The position numbers and the translations under genes were made by a program. Below are positions 55,912-64,000 of a stretch of DNA of 64,000 nt, piece by piece (within the stretch, counting starts at the first letter, position 1; every line of letters begins with the position of its first letter). This DNA comes from Candidatus Scalindua japonica (lineage in GTDB: Bacteria > Planctomycetota > Brocadiia > Brocadiales > Scalinduaceae). Below the pieces are notes generated by a model, which worked only from the letters and a program-made list of their open reading frames with translations, was not told where the DNA came from and did no database searches. The stretch spans positions 1 through 64,000 of the forward strand of contig NZ_BAOS01000004.1 in the NCBI RefSeq assembly GCF_002443295.1, written 5' to 3'.

Positions 55912-56450
55912 GTGCGCTGCAGGCGCACAATTAAAGCAGCCTTTGCTCCATAAAGATTGAGCCTAAGCTATGCAAATGATCAAGGAATCGACCCTTCGGT
56001 ATCGGCATTCAGGTGTCGGTATCAAACCACTTCAAGCAGCTTCTGTAAAGAGCAGTGGTCGTGAGCGTTGAAAAAAGTTAGAATATAATCTGGCGAGGTA
56101 TGAGTTAGAAAGACGAATGAAACTGAACCTCTGTTGATCCATCGTAAAGCCTATAGTGACATCAAAACCATTGCTATTTGTGGGGCGATGGGATAAGCCT
56201 ACAAGAAACCTGATTACTGAGTAGATGGTGTTCGGTGTGCGCAGGAGGCGTGAGTCTGGTTTGGGCGTTTGTAGGGAACTGCAGGAAGCAGTCGCTTGGA
56301 TGATAAGGGAGAAATTCAAGGGGAATAAACCCAAGAATGAGAGTACCGATGCCAAGAACTGTGGCAGAGCTGTCTGTACTAGCGATGAAGTTTTTGTAAT
56401 GAAAATGGAGCAAAGAGGCAATGTCAAATATTTAACACCAGCTTTTTTAT
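55912..56450 (+). mobile_element. Truncated second group II intron (5' part with maturase N-terminus)
   Basis: Begins GTGCG, the group II 5' boundary consensus, directly after the GTPQ codons of the first reverse transcriptase. A GTGCGC-loop-GCGCAC hairpin follows. The 56080-56300 stretch reads like intron domain I (CATCGTAAAGCCTATAGTGA, GATGGGATAAGCCTACAAG). An open frame from 56225 encodes the usual maturase leader region (RAVCTSDEVFVMKMEQRG), then loses similarity near 56435. The rest of the intron is gone. That points to an intron-in-intron (twintron) later deleted on its 3' side. Confidence 0.65.
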
Positions 56451-56462
56451 TCAATACCGCTA

Positions 56463-57785
56463 TTATTTGTTGTCGCTTAAATCACCCGAATTGGAATCAA
56501 TCAATGGAATAAAATTAACAATATCTGCTTTAAGTCTATCACTAATACCTTCAAGCGCCCGGCCTTGAAGATTTTGTAACTTAAGCGCCATGCTTCTCGC
56601 GGTAGTACTATCAAGATGTCGTGATAAGAAATGCATCAACACAATCCGTGCTTCAGCCGGAACAGTTACAGAATAGGTGGCCTCAAATGTAAAATCAAAT
56701 GTAAAATCTCCTGTTGTTTCCGGGAATGAAAACTTAAATGTATTATTTGATACAGACGCCGAGATCCCATTTACTTCTACAGTAGCATTGTTCACATTTA
56801 CCGTACCTTTGACAATATCGTTTATACTGCCAGTTACCGTTATAGGAGATGCAGTGGCCACATATCCATCTTGAGGAAAGGTAATGTTTTCATTAGGAGG
56901 TGTGGAATCAAAATGTATATTAACATGAGCGGTACCTACGTTGTTAGCAGTATCAATAGCGGTAGCCGTAATTATATTTCCGCCTTCTTTAAGTGTGATA
57001 CCGTCAACACTGAATGTACCACCTCCAATAGAGGCGTTAACTCCATTTACTGTAAGTGTTGCATCCGGGTCGACCACCGTACCTTCTACCGTAATCGGAG
57101 AGCTGCCTACAGTAGTAAAAGTAATTGGTGAAGTGATTGTTACTTTAGGAGGAACAGTATCTTCGTCAACCTCGCCGTTGCAGTTATCGTCAATACCATT
57201 ATTAAGTATCTCAGTAGCACCTGGATATACTTCAGGATTGCTATCATCACAGTCGTCCTTTGTGCTTGAACATGACCCTTTTGTAGTGTGTCCGTCACCA
57301 TCTGAATCAATGGTCAGTCCATCGTCTTCCTGGCCATCACAATCATTATCCAGTCCATCACAGACCTCTGCCGCGCCGGGATGGATATTCGGGTTGGTAT
57401 CGTCACAATCGTCACCGCCATCCTCCACTGCTATATGGCCATCGCCATCATCGTCCGCGCCTCCCCCGGCAAATGTTGCGTCAATTGCCCAGCTGAGATT
57501 GGCTTCATTATAGGGATACCTTCGGTCGACCCTGACAGTGAATGTGTCAGTGGCCCCTGCCGTGATATCACTAAAGGTAAGATGCCCCTCTATTACGGTA
57601 GTTGTCGCGACAAGGCTGGTCAAGTCCGCGCTGACACTCAGGGCATCTTCCGTGCCGGCGTTGGTAATGTCCGCGCGAAAGGTATAGTCATAATCTGTGC
57701 GGCCAGCCCTCGTTTTACTGACAAGTTGGTAGTTGCCGATAGTAAGGCTTTCTGGATTAGTTCCGGAAACATCTGTATTTGACAC
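56463..57785 (-). CDS. MopE-like metal-binding protein with Ig-like domains
   Basis: A 440-residue protein with probable extracellular or periplasmic function. About residues 1-105 form a beta-rich domain. Two MopE-type putative metal-binding motifs follow: DDCDDTNPNIHPGAAEVCDG with DNDCDG, and DDCDDSNPEVYPGATEI with DDNCNGEVDED. Two glucodextranase-B/Ig-like repeats come next (PKVTITSPITFTTVGSSPIT, NENITFPQDGYVATASPITV), then a helical C-terminus. No signal peptide is visible, and the GTG start has no ribosome binding site. The frame overlaps the CRTAC/HEAT gene by 29 bases. It may be the frameshifted continuation of that protein, or an N-terminally truncated gene. Confidence 0.75.
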   Translation of the reverse strand: MSNTDVSGTNPESLTIGNYQLVSKTRAGRTDYDYTFRADITNAGTEDALSVSADLTSLVATTTVIEGHLTFSDITAGATDTFTVRVDRRYPYNEANLSWAIDATFAGGGADDDGDGHIAVEDGGDDCDDTNPNIHPGAAEVCDGLDNDCDGQEDDGLTIDSDGDGHTTKGSCSSTKDDCDDSNPEVYPGATEILNNGIDDNCNGEVDEDTVPPKVTITSPITFTTVGSSPITVEGTVVDPDATLTVNGVNASIGGGTFSVDGITLKEGGNIITATAIDTANNVGTAHVNIHFDSTPPNENITFPQDGYVATASPITVTGSINDIVKGTVNVNNATVEVNGISASVSNNTFKFSFPETTGDFTFDFTFEATYSVTVPAEARIVLMHFLSRHLDSTTARSMALKLQNLQGRALEGISDRLKADIVNFIPLIDSNSGDLSDNK

Positions 57786-60700
57786 CTTTTGGATGGATTA
57801 AGCTTATTAATGTATCTACCACATTTTCACTCCCCATCTGGCTTATTGCCATGACCGCCTTAGTACGCAATAAGGTATCTTCATGTCTGTTCTTTATTAT
57901 CATCATAAGATGTTTAAATGCCAATTCATCATTGAAACCACCCAAAGCTATAATAACATCTAACCTGACATTATCTCCCCTGTTCTTGAGCACCTTAATC
58001 AGGTTTAACAGCGCCTTTCTATTACCAAAATGGCATAATGACTGAATCGCGCCAGACCGTACTGTATCGTCCTCGTCTTTATCAAGTAATACCTTTACTA
58101 AAGTGTCAAAGACCCTGTTATTTTTAAAACTCCCCAAAGCCAGCACTGTTTCCCGCCTTACTTCATTATTGCCATCAACTATTTTTTTACTTAATGGCTC
58201 TATCGCTCTTTCATCCTTTAAAACACCCAGACATCTCACTGCTTCTTTTCTGATCTCGTAATTATCATCTTCTAGTAAGTCTATAAACATTGCCGGATCC
58301 TTATTGATTTTAACCAGAGATGAAAGAGCGCTCAACCTCACACGCGCATCTTCATCTTTATTTTTTATAACTCCCAATAAAACGTTAATGACCTTCCTGT
58401 TCTTGAATGACCCTAGCGATATAATTGCCTGCCTTTTAACTTCGATGCTACTGTCGTCCAGCATATTTACCAGGTATGGAATTGATTCACGGCCTTTCAA
58501 TACACTAAAAGCCATTGTTGCTTCCTTACGAACTTCACAGTTTTTGTCTTGCATGGCATCTTCAATACGAGACAGCGCCTCTTTGTCTCCAATGGTGCTT
58601 ATTGCTTTAACAGCCATTTGCTTTACTCCATCATCGTTGTCCGATAAAGCCTTTATCAAATAGCTGTTAAACTGCCTCTCTTTAATTAATCCAATCGCCT
58701 TTATCACCTCAATACGTACCATTGGGTCATTATCATTCATTGCACTTAATAAAGGTTCAATGGACGGTTTCTTTTTAAACACTACCCCTTCTTCATTTTC
58801 AAGCAGGGCTATAAATACAGAGGCAGCCTTTTGCCTTATCCGCCTGTCATCATCATTTAATGCTTTTATTAATGGTTCAACGATAATGTCACTATCTAAC
58901 CGGTTTAAAGAAATTATGGCTGTAGCTCTTACAGAGGCATCTTCATCATTATCCCTTAATACCCTTATTAAGGATTGAATAGCCCTTTTATCTCTTAATA
59001 ACCCTAATGTTAATGCCGCATCCCTTCTTACCTCTTTATTGGTGTCATCCAGTACCCTGGTTACTGGTATACAGGCCCGATAGCTCTCTGAAAACCCCAA
59101 CGCCCGAATTGCCTCCTGTCTCACAACAGAATCTTCATCTTCTAAAGCCATTATAAGTGGAGCAATGGCTAATCGTTTTCTCTCGACAGAAGATTTACGG
59201 ATTGTCTGTTCTTCCTTCATCAGAAAACCTAACGTAGCTATTGCTTCCCTTCTTACTCCCACATCGCTATCCTCCATGGCAATAATAATCGGTCCAATGG
59301 CTCGGTCATTGTCAAAATGTTTTAGTGCCTTTACCGCTTCCCTCCTCACCTCCGTATCCTCGTCCTGTAAACATTTCAGTAAAGCTTTAAGCGCTCTCTC
59401 ATCACCTGTTTTTCCAAGAGCTGACAACGCCTGCTGTCTTACCTCAGAACTCATAAATTCTTTATTATGTTTTGTAAGACTTTCAGTTCCGGGTAAATGT
59501 TTATAACCTGCCTTTTTAACTGCTTCAACAACACTGAATTTCCTGTCTCCCTCAACTATAGCAACAAACTGGTTTGATTTTACCTTCTTGAATGACTCTA
59601 TAATTCCACTGGGCCATCTTATTTCAACACTGTCAGCCTTGTCGAGAGAGCCAAGACCAAAATTCAACCTCATATCACTTTGAGATAAATATCCGGAGCC
59701 GCTTCTTACTTCCTTTGTCTGGCATACTGTGCCTGTTATCACCTTTACCTTTGCCCCTATAGCATCCCGGTTACTCCTTGTACCTTTTAGTTTAATATTA
59801 AGCCAGTTGCCGGCATTACCACCTTCGTTCTTGAGGAGAGAGGCATATGTGTTATTGTTTACTATAAAGAGATCTATGTCCCCATCGTTATCATAATCAC
59901 CCATGGTAACACCCCTACTCGAATCCATGGGCCTTAATCCGTAGCCAACACTACCTGAGACTTCAAGAAAAGATCCGTCACCATTATTTCGAAAGAGCTG
60001 GTTCTTTTGACCTATAGTTGATCTCGGATTATCGAAATCAGGCATTCCATGCCCATTGGCAACAAAGATGTCTAGATGTCCATCATTATCGTAATCAAAG
60101 AAATCAGCACCCCAGCCAAAGTATCCCACACTTACATCTTCGCCCAGACCTGCATCCATCGTAGCATTAACAAATTTATTATGAGTATATAGTCCAGACT
60201 GTCCTCTTCCATCTAAAATGGTGTTTTTATAAAGTATATTTGTATCTTCCTGGGTATAGGTAGAGAATATATCCATGTCTCCATCATTATCATAATCACC
60301 TATGGCCGCCGCCATTCCGCTCATGGGAGAATCCACACCAAGTTTACCTCCGATGTCCGTAAAATTTCCGTTACCATTATTCAGGTACAGAACATTACGA
60401 GATTTATCATTGGTAATATAGATGTCCTGATTGCCATCATTATTAACATCAGAGAATACTACACCCATACTTTTACCTGGTGAGTTACCCACACCAGCTT
60501 GATCAGTCACATCCATGAAAGTCCCATCACCATTATTTCGATAAAGTACATTACGTTGACCTTCAAAGAGTTTTGCATCCATTAACAATGGCATATCTAT
60601 CTTATACGCACTGTTTGGTTCACCGGGATTCATCGTTTTGTCAAACACAAGATAATTGGCAATGTATAAGTCCAGATTTCCATCATTGTCATAATCGCCC

Positions 60701-61386
60701 CAGGCTATGGAAGTCCCCCATCCCTCATCTCCAACTCCCGCCTTTTCTGTAACGTTCGTGAAAGTCCCATCCCCGTTATTATGGTATAAGACATTTGCGC
60801 CATAGTTTGTAACATAAAGATCAGGATTCCCATCATTATCATAATCACTAAAGGCACAGCCCATACCCCATCCTTTATCTCCAACACCGGCTTTTTCCGT
60901 AACATCCGTGAAAGTCCCATCGCCATTATTATGATAGAGCGTGTTATATGGATCCTTAGACCACCACCATTTCTTTCCATAATAATGAGTGTATCCGGCT
61001 CCATTTACAGAGTATATATCCACAAAGCCATCATTATCATAATCTGCCATACACGCACCTGAACCGATAACCTCTGATATCGCGTTTAACATCTTCCCCC
61101 CCTGTGTGTGAAAGAATTCAATGCCAGACTCCAACGTGACATCTTTAAACACGATACCTGTTGATTTATCACTACCATCCTTTCCAGATTTGTCATCAGA
61201 GAGAGTATCACTCATGGAGCCCAATGTTTTTTTCCCCGCACTGCTTATATCTTCAACCTCACCCCTTGATACATGTTTAATGATTACTATGCCGGTTGCA
61301 ATGAATAGGATTACAAAGATAAAACCTGGATTAAGCAGAATGCGATAGAGAGAAGCTTTTATCATTAAATTATCCGACCACTCCAA
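57757..61386 (-). CDS. Membrane-anchored CRTAC protein (FG-GAP, ASPIC/UnbV) with HEAT-repeat tail
   Basis: An exported 1209-residue protein. An N-terminal anchor (GFIFVILFIATGIVII, about 20-35) is followed by a beta-propeller with seven Ca-binding DxDNDGxxD loops (such as DYDNDGFVDIY). The ASPIC/UnbV domain lies near 525-600 (NWLNIKLKGTRSNRDAIGAK, VRSGSGYLSQSD, VEIRWPSG). From about 650 to 1200 runs an array of roughly 17 HEAT repeats of about 31 residues. The HEAT array ends abruptly at SLIHPKGVKYRCFRN. The start is TTG 61386, because AAAGGAGAGG sits directly upstream; ATG 61365 is the alternative. It lies 53 bases downstream of the cytochrome gene. Its role in organising an electron-transfer complex is inferred. 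Confidence 0.87.
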   Translation of the reverse strand: MEWSDNLMIKASLYRILLNPGFIFVILFIATGIVIIKHVSRGEVEDISSAGKKTLGSMSDTLSDDKSGKDGSDKSTGIVFKDVTLESGIEFFHTQGGKMLNAISEVIGSGACMADYDNDGFVDIYSVNGAGYTHYYGKKWWWSKDPYNTLYHNNGDGTFTDVTEKAGVGDKGWGMGCAFSDYDNDGNPDLYVTNYGANVLYHNNGDGTFTNVTEKAGVGDEGWGTSIAWGDYDNDGNLDLYIANYLVFDKTMNPGEPNSAYKIDMPLLMDAKLFEGQRNVLYRNNGDGTFMDVTDQAGVGNSPGKSMGVVFSDVNNDGNQDIYITNDKSRNVLYLNNGNGNFTDIGGKLGVDSPMSGMAAAIGDYDNDGDMDIFSTYTQEDTNILYKNTILDGRGQSGLYTHNKFVNATMDAGLGEDVSVGYFGWGADFFDYDNDGHLDIFVANGHGMPDFDNPRSTIGQKNQLFRNNGDGSFLEVSGSVGYGLRPMDSSRGVTMGDYDNDGDIDLFIVNNNTYASLLKNEGGNAGNWLNIKLKGTRSNRDAIGAKVKVITGTVCQTKEVRSGSGYLSQSDMRLNFGLGSLDKADSVEIRWPSGIIESFKKVKSNQFVAIVEGDRKFSVVEAVKKAGYKHLPGTESLTKHNKEFMSSEVRQQALSALGKTGDERALKALLKCLQDEDTEVRREAVKALKHFDNDRAIGPIIIAMEDSDVGVRREAIATLGFLMKEEQTIRKSSVERKRLAIAPLIMALEDEDSVVRQEAIRALGFSESYRACIPVTRVLDDTNKEVRRDAALTLGLLRDKRAIQSLIRVLRDNDEDASVRATAIISLNRLDSDIIVEPLIKALNDDDRRIRQKAASVFIALLENEEGVVFKKKPSIEPLLSAMNDNDPMVRIEVIKAIGLIKERQFNSYLIKALSDNDDGVKQMAVKAISTIGDKEALSRIEDAMQDKNCEVRKEATMAFSVLKGRESIPYLVNMLDDSSIEVKRQAIISLGSFKNRKVINVLLGVIKNKDEDARVRLSALSSLVKINKDPAMFIDLLEDDNYEIRKEAVRCLGVLKDERAIEPLSKKIVDGNNEVRRETVLALGSFKNNRVFDTLVKVLLDKDEDDTVRSGAIQSLCHFGNRKALLNLIKVLKNRGDNVRLDVIIALGGFNDELAFKHLMMIIKNRHEDTLLRTKAVMAISQMGSENVVDTLISLIHPKGVKYRCFRN

Positions 61387-61439
61387 ACCTCTCCTTTAAA
61401 AGGAGGGAAATTAAATTATTGAGGCCTTCATGTCTCACA

Positions 61440-63491
61440 TTAGTTACCTGAATATGACATCTGCTGTTTCATTTCTTCCTGATCAGGCCTCATCCTCACA
61501 GGTATACTGACGGTTGCTCTTGCCATATCGATCACTGGTAGCCTTATGTCCTCATCCTCAAATACCCAGTCCGTAAACCACTTATTGAAACGCCTGTATC
61601 TCAGCTTTGCCATAACCGTAATATCTCCCTTTACCCAATAAGGTACAACAAACTTATGTGATGAAAGATCGGTCTCGCCCGGCATAATCTTCTTTTTATA
61701 GGCGCTCCCAATCATATGCCAGAGATTATGTTTATCTACCAACCTTCCTTTACGGTCAACACCAAGGGTAAAAAAGAACCTTGTATTCTCCTTTTCCACA
61801 TAATCATCATCATCAACCTTCCCTGACCAGAAAATAACGTTATTCTGTCCGTCTACCACCTTTACTTCAAGCCAGGACTCATAAATGTCAAGAGGGCCGT
61901 TGGGAAAGCCATGTCCGGCGCCCGCATTGGTAAGCATCACCTTCAGGTCCACTTCCTGACCCATGGTTACATAGGGAGCAGGCTCTGATAGCTTGTATAT
62001 CTCATTATCAACAAATGCCGTATTTCTGGACGCATTGTCATCTCTGGGTTGAAACACCGTAATCAGCATCTTACGCCCTTTCAGCCAGTCTCTTGTAAGT
62101 TCAAATTGTTCCTTATCACCATCCAGCCACGGTATGGCCGTATTAGCGGCAATAAACCTGTGGGACCTCACCTTTCCATCAGAACCTGCCGATGGGTCGT
62201 CTGAGTCTACAAGAGGCATGTGACAGTCCCTGCACAGTTTTACTTCATCTCTGTTAAACCCCTTGTCGTTTCTACCGGAATAGTGACTGGAGAGCCATTC
62301 TCCATATTGGTCCTGAAGTTTTACCCACCCCCATCTGTTTGGTTCATTTATATACTGTTTGTGACACGTTGCACAATATTCAGGAGAGTCGTAAAATTCC
62401 TTTGAATACTCCTTCCTGTGCATATCCGGTGCGGTCTTTATCAAGAGGTTATTAACCGTTTCATAAAACCACCCCTCCCTGTTCTCAAAGATATACCTTT
62501 CAGGAGGTGTTAAGAGATAGCTGCCACTCCCCTTTAAATGCCTGATTTTAGAGATAGCGTGGCAGACAATACACGATGAGCCCTCTTCACTGTACTTGGT
62601 ATCAAATCCCTCACCCGGGTTAATACCACCGGAGAGCAGGGCTACCGGGTCATGGCAACTGCCACAATATCGTGTTGCCTCTTTCCCCTCAGTCTCAACA
62701 AAATACTCTTCAGCTTTTCGGTAAAAGACATCTGTTGATGAGTAACGGTGCGCGGAAGAGTACCACTGTTTGTAGATATCTTCATGGCATCCAACACTTG
62801 AACACGATCGTGAATTACCCAGCAGTCTGGCATCGATAAACTCACCGGAAGCCGTCATCGCTTCACCGGGATAAAATGGATTATCGCCATATTTCATTGT
62901 ATACGCTTCTGTTCTGCCGTTTTTATACTCAATTCCTCTGTATGTAACTGACAGTAATGCAACTACCAGAAAAAGAGCAAGGCAAGAGGCAGTGGTTACT
63001 ATCAATACCTTTCCGGTATCAAAAGTGTTAGGATAATTTACATTTGCAGCGCTTTCTCTTTTTCCATTTGCCCATCTATCTCCAAACCGGGCGGTTACAA
63101 TATGTGCAACAATAATGAATATACTGGCAAAGCCCACCCATGAATGAACGTAAGACACCCAGTAATTACCTTTTTCAAACCCGACAAATGTCTGATAAGT
63201 TCCAGTAGCACATGCTATGGCAATAACAATAAAGCTTAACATCCCGACTGTTTTTCCCCTCAAATTCTTTTTATCCTGAACATCATATGAATGAATAAAA
63301 AGGTAAATGGCAAGAGGTATTATCAGAGCAAGACCAATGAATATATGAAAAAGGAGTGAATATTGATAAAAGATAGAAAAGCTATGACTAAAATACAGAT
63401 AAAGTCCTCCGGCAAAATCAAATGCAATGAGGGATGCTATGATCAAAAATACAATTAAATTCCATGATGCTGAGATTTTATTTCTAACCAT
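61440..63491 (-). CDS. Membrane-anchored multihaem cytochrome c
   Basis: A 683-residue protein. Its four N-terminal hydrophobic helices (about 12-34, 46-66, 85-105, 117-138) have paired His like cytochrome b561/DUF4405 anchors, and a fifth helix lies near 163-185. The exported part has c-haem sites CSSVGCH (a CX4CH form), CGSCH, CIVCH, CATCH and CRDCH, giving five sites within about residues 230-420. The C-terminal 250 residues are beta-rich with AGAGHGFPNGP. A role in quinol-linked or respiratory electron transfer is likely by analogy with cytochrome c554/NapC-like proteins; the substrate is unknown. It is the first gene of the unit with the CRTAC protein. Confidence 0.87.
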   Translation of the reverse strand: MVRNKISASWNLIVFLIIASLIAFDFAGGLYLYFSHSFSIFYQYSLLFHIFIGLALIIPLAIYLFIHSYDVQDKKNLRGKTVGMLSFIVIAIACATGTYQTFVGFEKGNYWVSYVHSWVGFASIFIIVAHIVTARFGDRWANGKRESAANVNYPNTFDTGKVLIVTTASCLALFLVVALLSVTYRGIEYKNGRTEAYTMKYGDNPFYPGEAMTASGEFIDARLLGNSRSCSSVGCHEDIYKQWYSSAHRYSSTDVFYRKAEEYFVETEGKEATRYCGSCHDPVALLSGGINPGEGFDTKYSEEGSSCIVCHAISKIRHLKGSGSYLLTPPERYIFENREGWFYETVNNLLIKTAPDMHRKEYSKEFYDSPEYCATCHKQYINEPNRWGWVKLQDQYGEWLSSHYSGRNDKGFNRDEVKLCRDCHMPLVDSDDPSAGSDGKVRSHRFIAANTAIPWLDGDKEQFELTRDWLKGRKMLITVFQPRDDNASRNTAFVDNEIYKLSEPAPYVTMGQEVDLKVMLTNAGAGHGFPNGPLDIYESWLEVKVVDGQNNVIFWSGKVDDDDYVEKENTRFFFTLGVDRKGRLVDKHNLWHMIGSAYKKKIMPGETDLSSHKFVVPYWVKGDITVMAKLRYRRFNKWFTDWVFEDEDIRLPVIDMARATVSIPVRMRPDQEEMKQQMSYSGN

Positions 63492-64000
63492 GATTGTTGT
63501 GAAGAAAAAGCGTTGTATTTAAATTAGCGACTTAAATGTATCTTATTGTATTACATAAAATTAAAAGGGAAATTTCTTATTCCCATAGTTATACAAATTT
63601 CTGATGAGTGTCCGCGACGCATATTATGCACACTGCAACCATACCGTTAAGCGGTATACATTTCAAGTGGATTTTCTTGTTGATTTATCTTGTTTATACA
63701 ATTTTTCTGTCAGGAAAACAGATACTTTTCACCTGATAGATAAATACTGTTTCAGGTGAATACCCCTCAACATTTTTTTCTACCAATGTTATTAAATTAA
63801 GAAATTGATTTTCGGTTTAAAAGACAAATCTCTTTTCACCTTTTTCTGTATTGAAATATTAAACAGCTCTCTATATAATCACTCATATCCGTTCGTCGTT
63901 CGCCGAATCCTAACGAATAAGGTTAGATTGTGTGAGGGACGAACCACAATCTGAACCGTTTGTTGGACAAGCCCGTTGTTTGGGTGCTATTGATTGTATA
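63492..64000 (+). other. Intergenic region to the window end, 509 bases
   Basis: AT-rich spacer upstream of the cytochrome gene, so it should hold that promoter on the - strand. GGTTAGATTGTG (63921-63932) can pair with CACAATCTGAACC (63945-63957) with a single bulge. No gene was recognised; the right-hand sequence runs out of the window. Confidence 0.4.

Larger units (their letters stand above)
54268..55952 (+). pseudogene. Group II intron reverse transcriptase remnant, interrupted by an IS element
   Basis: Coding similarity begins near 54474: VVKDYMEKRIDCLFHENS, then GYRPLKSAHQAIDRVKQN and YDWVIDMDI, ending at the IS insertion. After the IS the frame continues SKFFDEIDHVLMLKAVEY, the WLGMPVQKQDG segment and GKGTPQ. 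The normal next motif (GGVISPLL) is replaced by unrelated sequence at 55912. The upstream 54268-54473 part carries a perfect hairpin (54321-54329 with 54333-54341) but no readable protein. Fingers, the catalytic YADD box and the maturase domain are all absent, so the element is inactive. Confidence 0.8.

Noticed and set aside
56032..56454. 140-codon minus-strand open frame in the mobile region
   Set aside because: It is antisense to intron-like RNA sequence and its translation shows no protein-like pattern.
56941..57513. 190-codon plus-strand open frame rich in Ser/Pro
   Set aside because: It is the mirror of the MopE-like gene; the Ser/Pro bias comes from antisense Asp/Gly codons.
1..64000. 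CRISPR arrays, tRNA or rRNA genes
   Set aside because: I saw no regularly spaced repeats and no tRNA T-loop/acceptor pattern or rRNA segments; small RNAs could still be missed by eye.

Overview
The window is about 64 kb of low-GC (roughly 38-40%) bacterial chromosome. I infer a Planctomycetota lineage of the anammox type (Brocadiales, Scalindua-like). The grounds are a squalene-hopene cyclase, a membrane multihaem cytochrome next to a CRTAC/HEAT protein, MopE-type metal-binding repeats, a haem-binding chemoreceptor, an alternative (TIGR03991-like) GlmU, and lipid A genes. No rRNA or tRNA was found to fix the taxonomy, so this is inference.

Layout. 1-8.9 kb: a signalling block on the + strand. 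It holds a PAS/GAF histidine kinase (its 5' end lies outside the window), three response regulators with HD-GYP, HDOD and degenerate HD-GYP outputs, and a chemoreceptor with a CxxCH haem site. 9-15.6 kb (- strand): a RidA-like protein, gltB and gltD in one tight operon. 16-24.8 kb (+): a ThiDP-dependent 2-oxoacid decarboxylase, an HD-domain protein, thiC behind a structured leader, a B12-binding radical SAM protein, galE and an O-methyltransferase. 24.8-31.2 kb: envelope genes, namely a SurA/PrsA-type peptidyl-prolyl isomerase, lpxD, glmS and a GlmU-like gene split by a frameshift at an A9 run. A DUF2284 protein also lies here. 31.4-40.1 kb (+): thrC, a small acidic CxxC protein behind a consensus promoter, and leuC and leuD separated by a 1424-residue double-activase protein of the 2-hydroxyacyl-CoA dehydratase activator type. 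40.4-53.1 kb: an OGG1-like glycosylase, squalene-hopene cyclase, queE-queC, a hemerythrin/DUF4139 pair, an exported methyltransferase, a DEAD-box helicase, and the cobalamin genes cobQ-cbiB-cbiE.

53.3-56.5 kb is a graveyard of mobile DNA. It contains a DUF4143 ATPase pseudogene with three in-frame stops and a group II intron reverse transcriptase remnant. An intact IS630-type element is inserted in that remnant at a TA dinucleotide, and removing it restores the reading frame exactly. A second truncated group II intron begins inside the first one's reverse transcriptase. 56.5-63.5 kb (- strand) is a probable exported redox operon: a membrane-anchored pentahaem-type cytochrome, a CRTAC protein with a long HEAT-repeat tail, and a MopE-like calcium- or copper-binding protein that may be a frameshifted continuation of it.

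The most interesting signals are the bistable RNA leader upstream of thiC, the A AAA AAA frameshift site in the GlmU-like gene, the nested IS/intron structure, the double activase between leuC and leuD, and the cytochrome/CRTAC/HEAT/MopE cluster.
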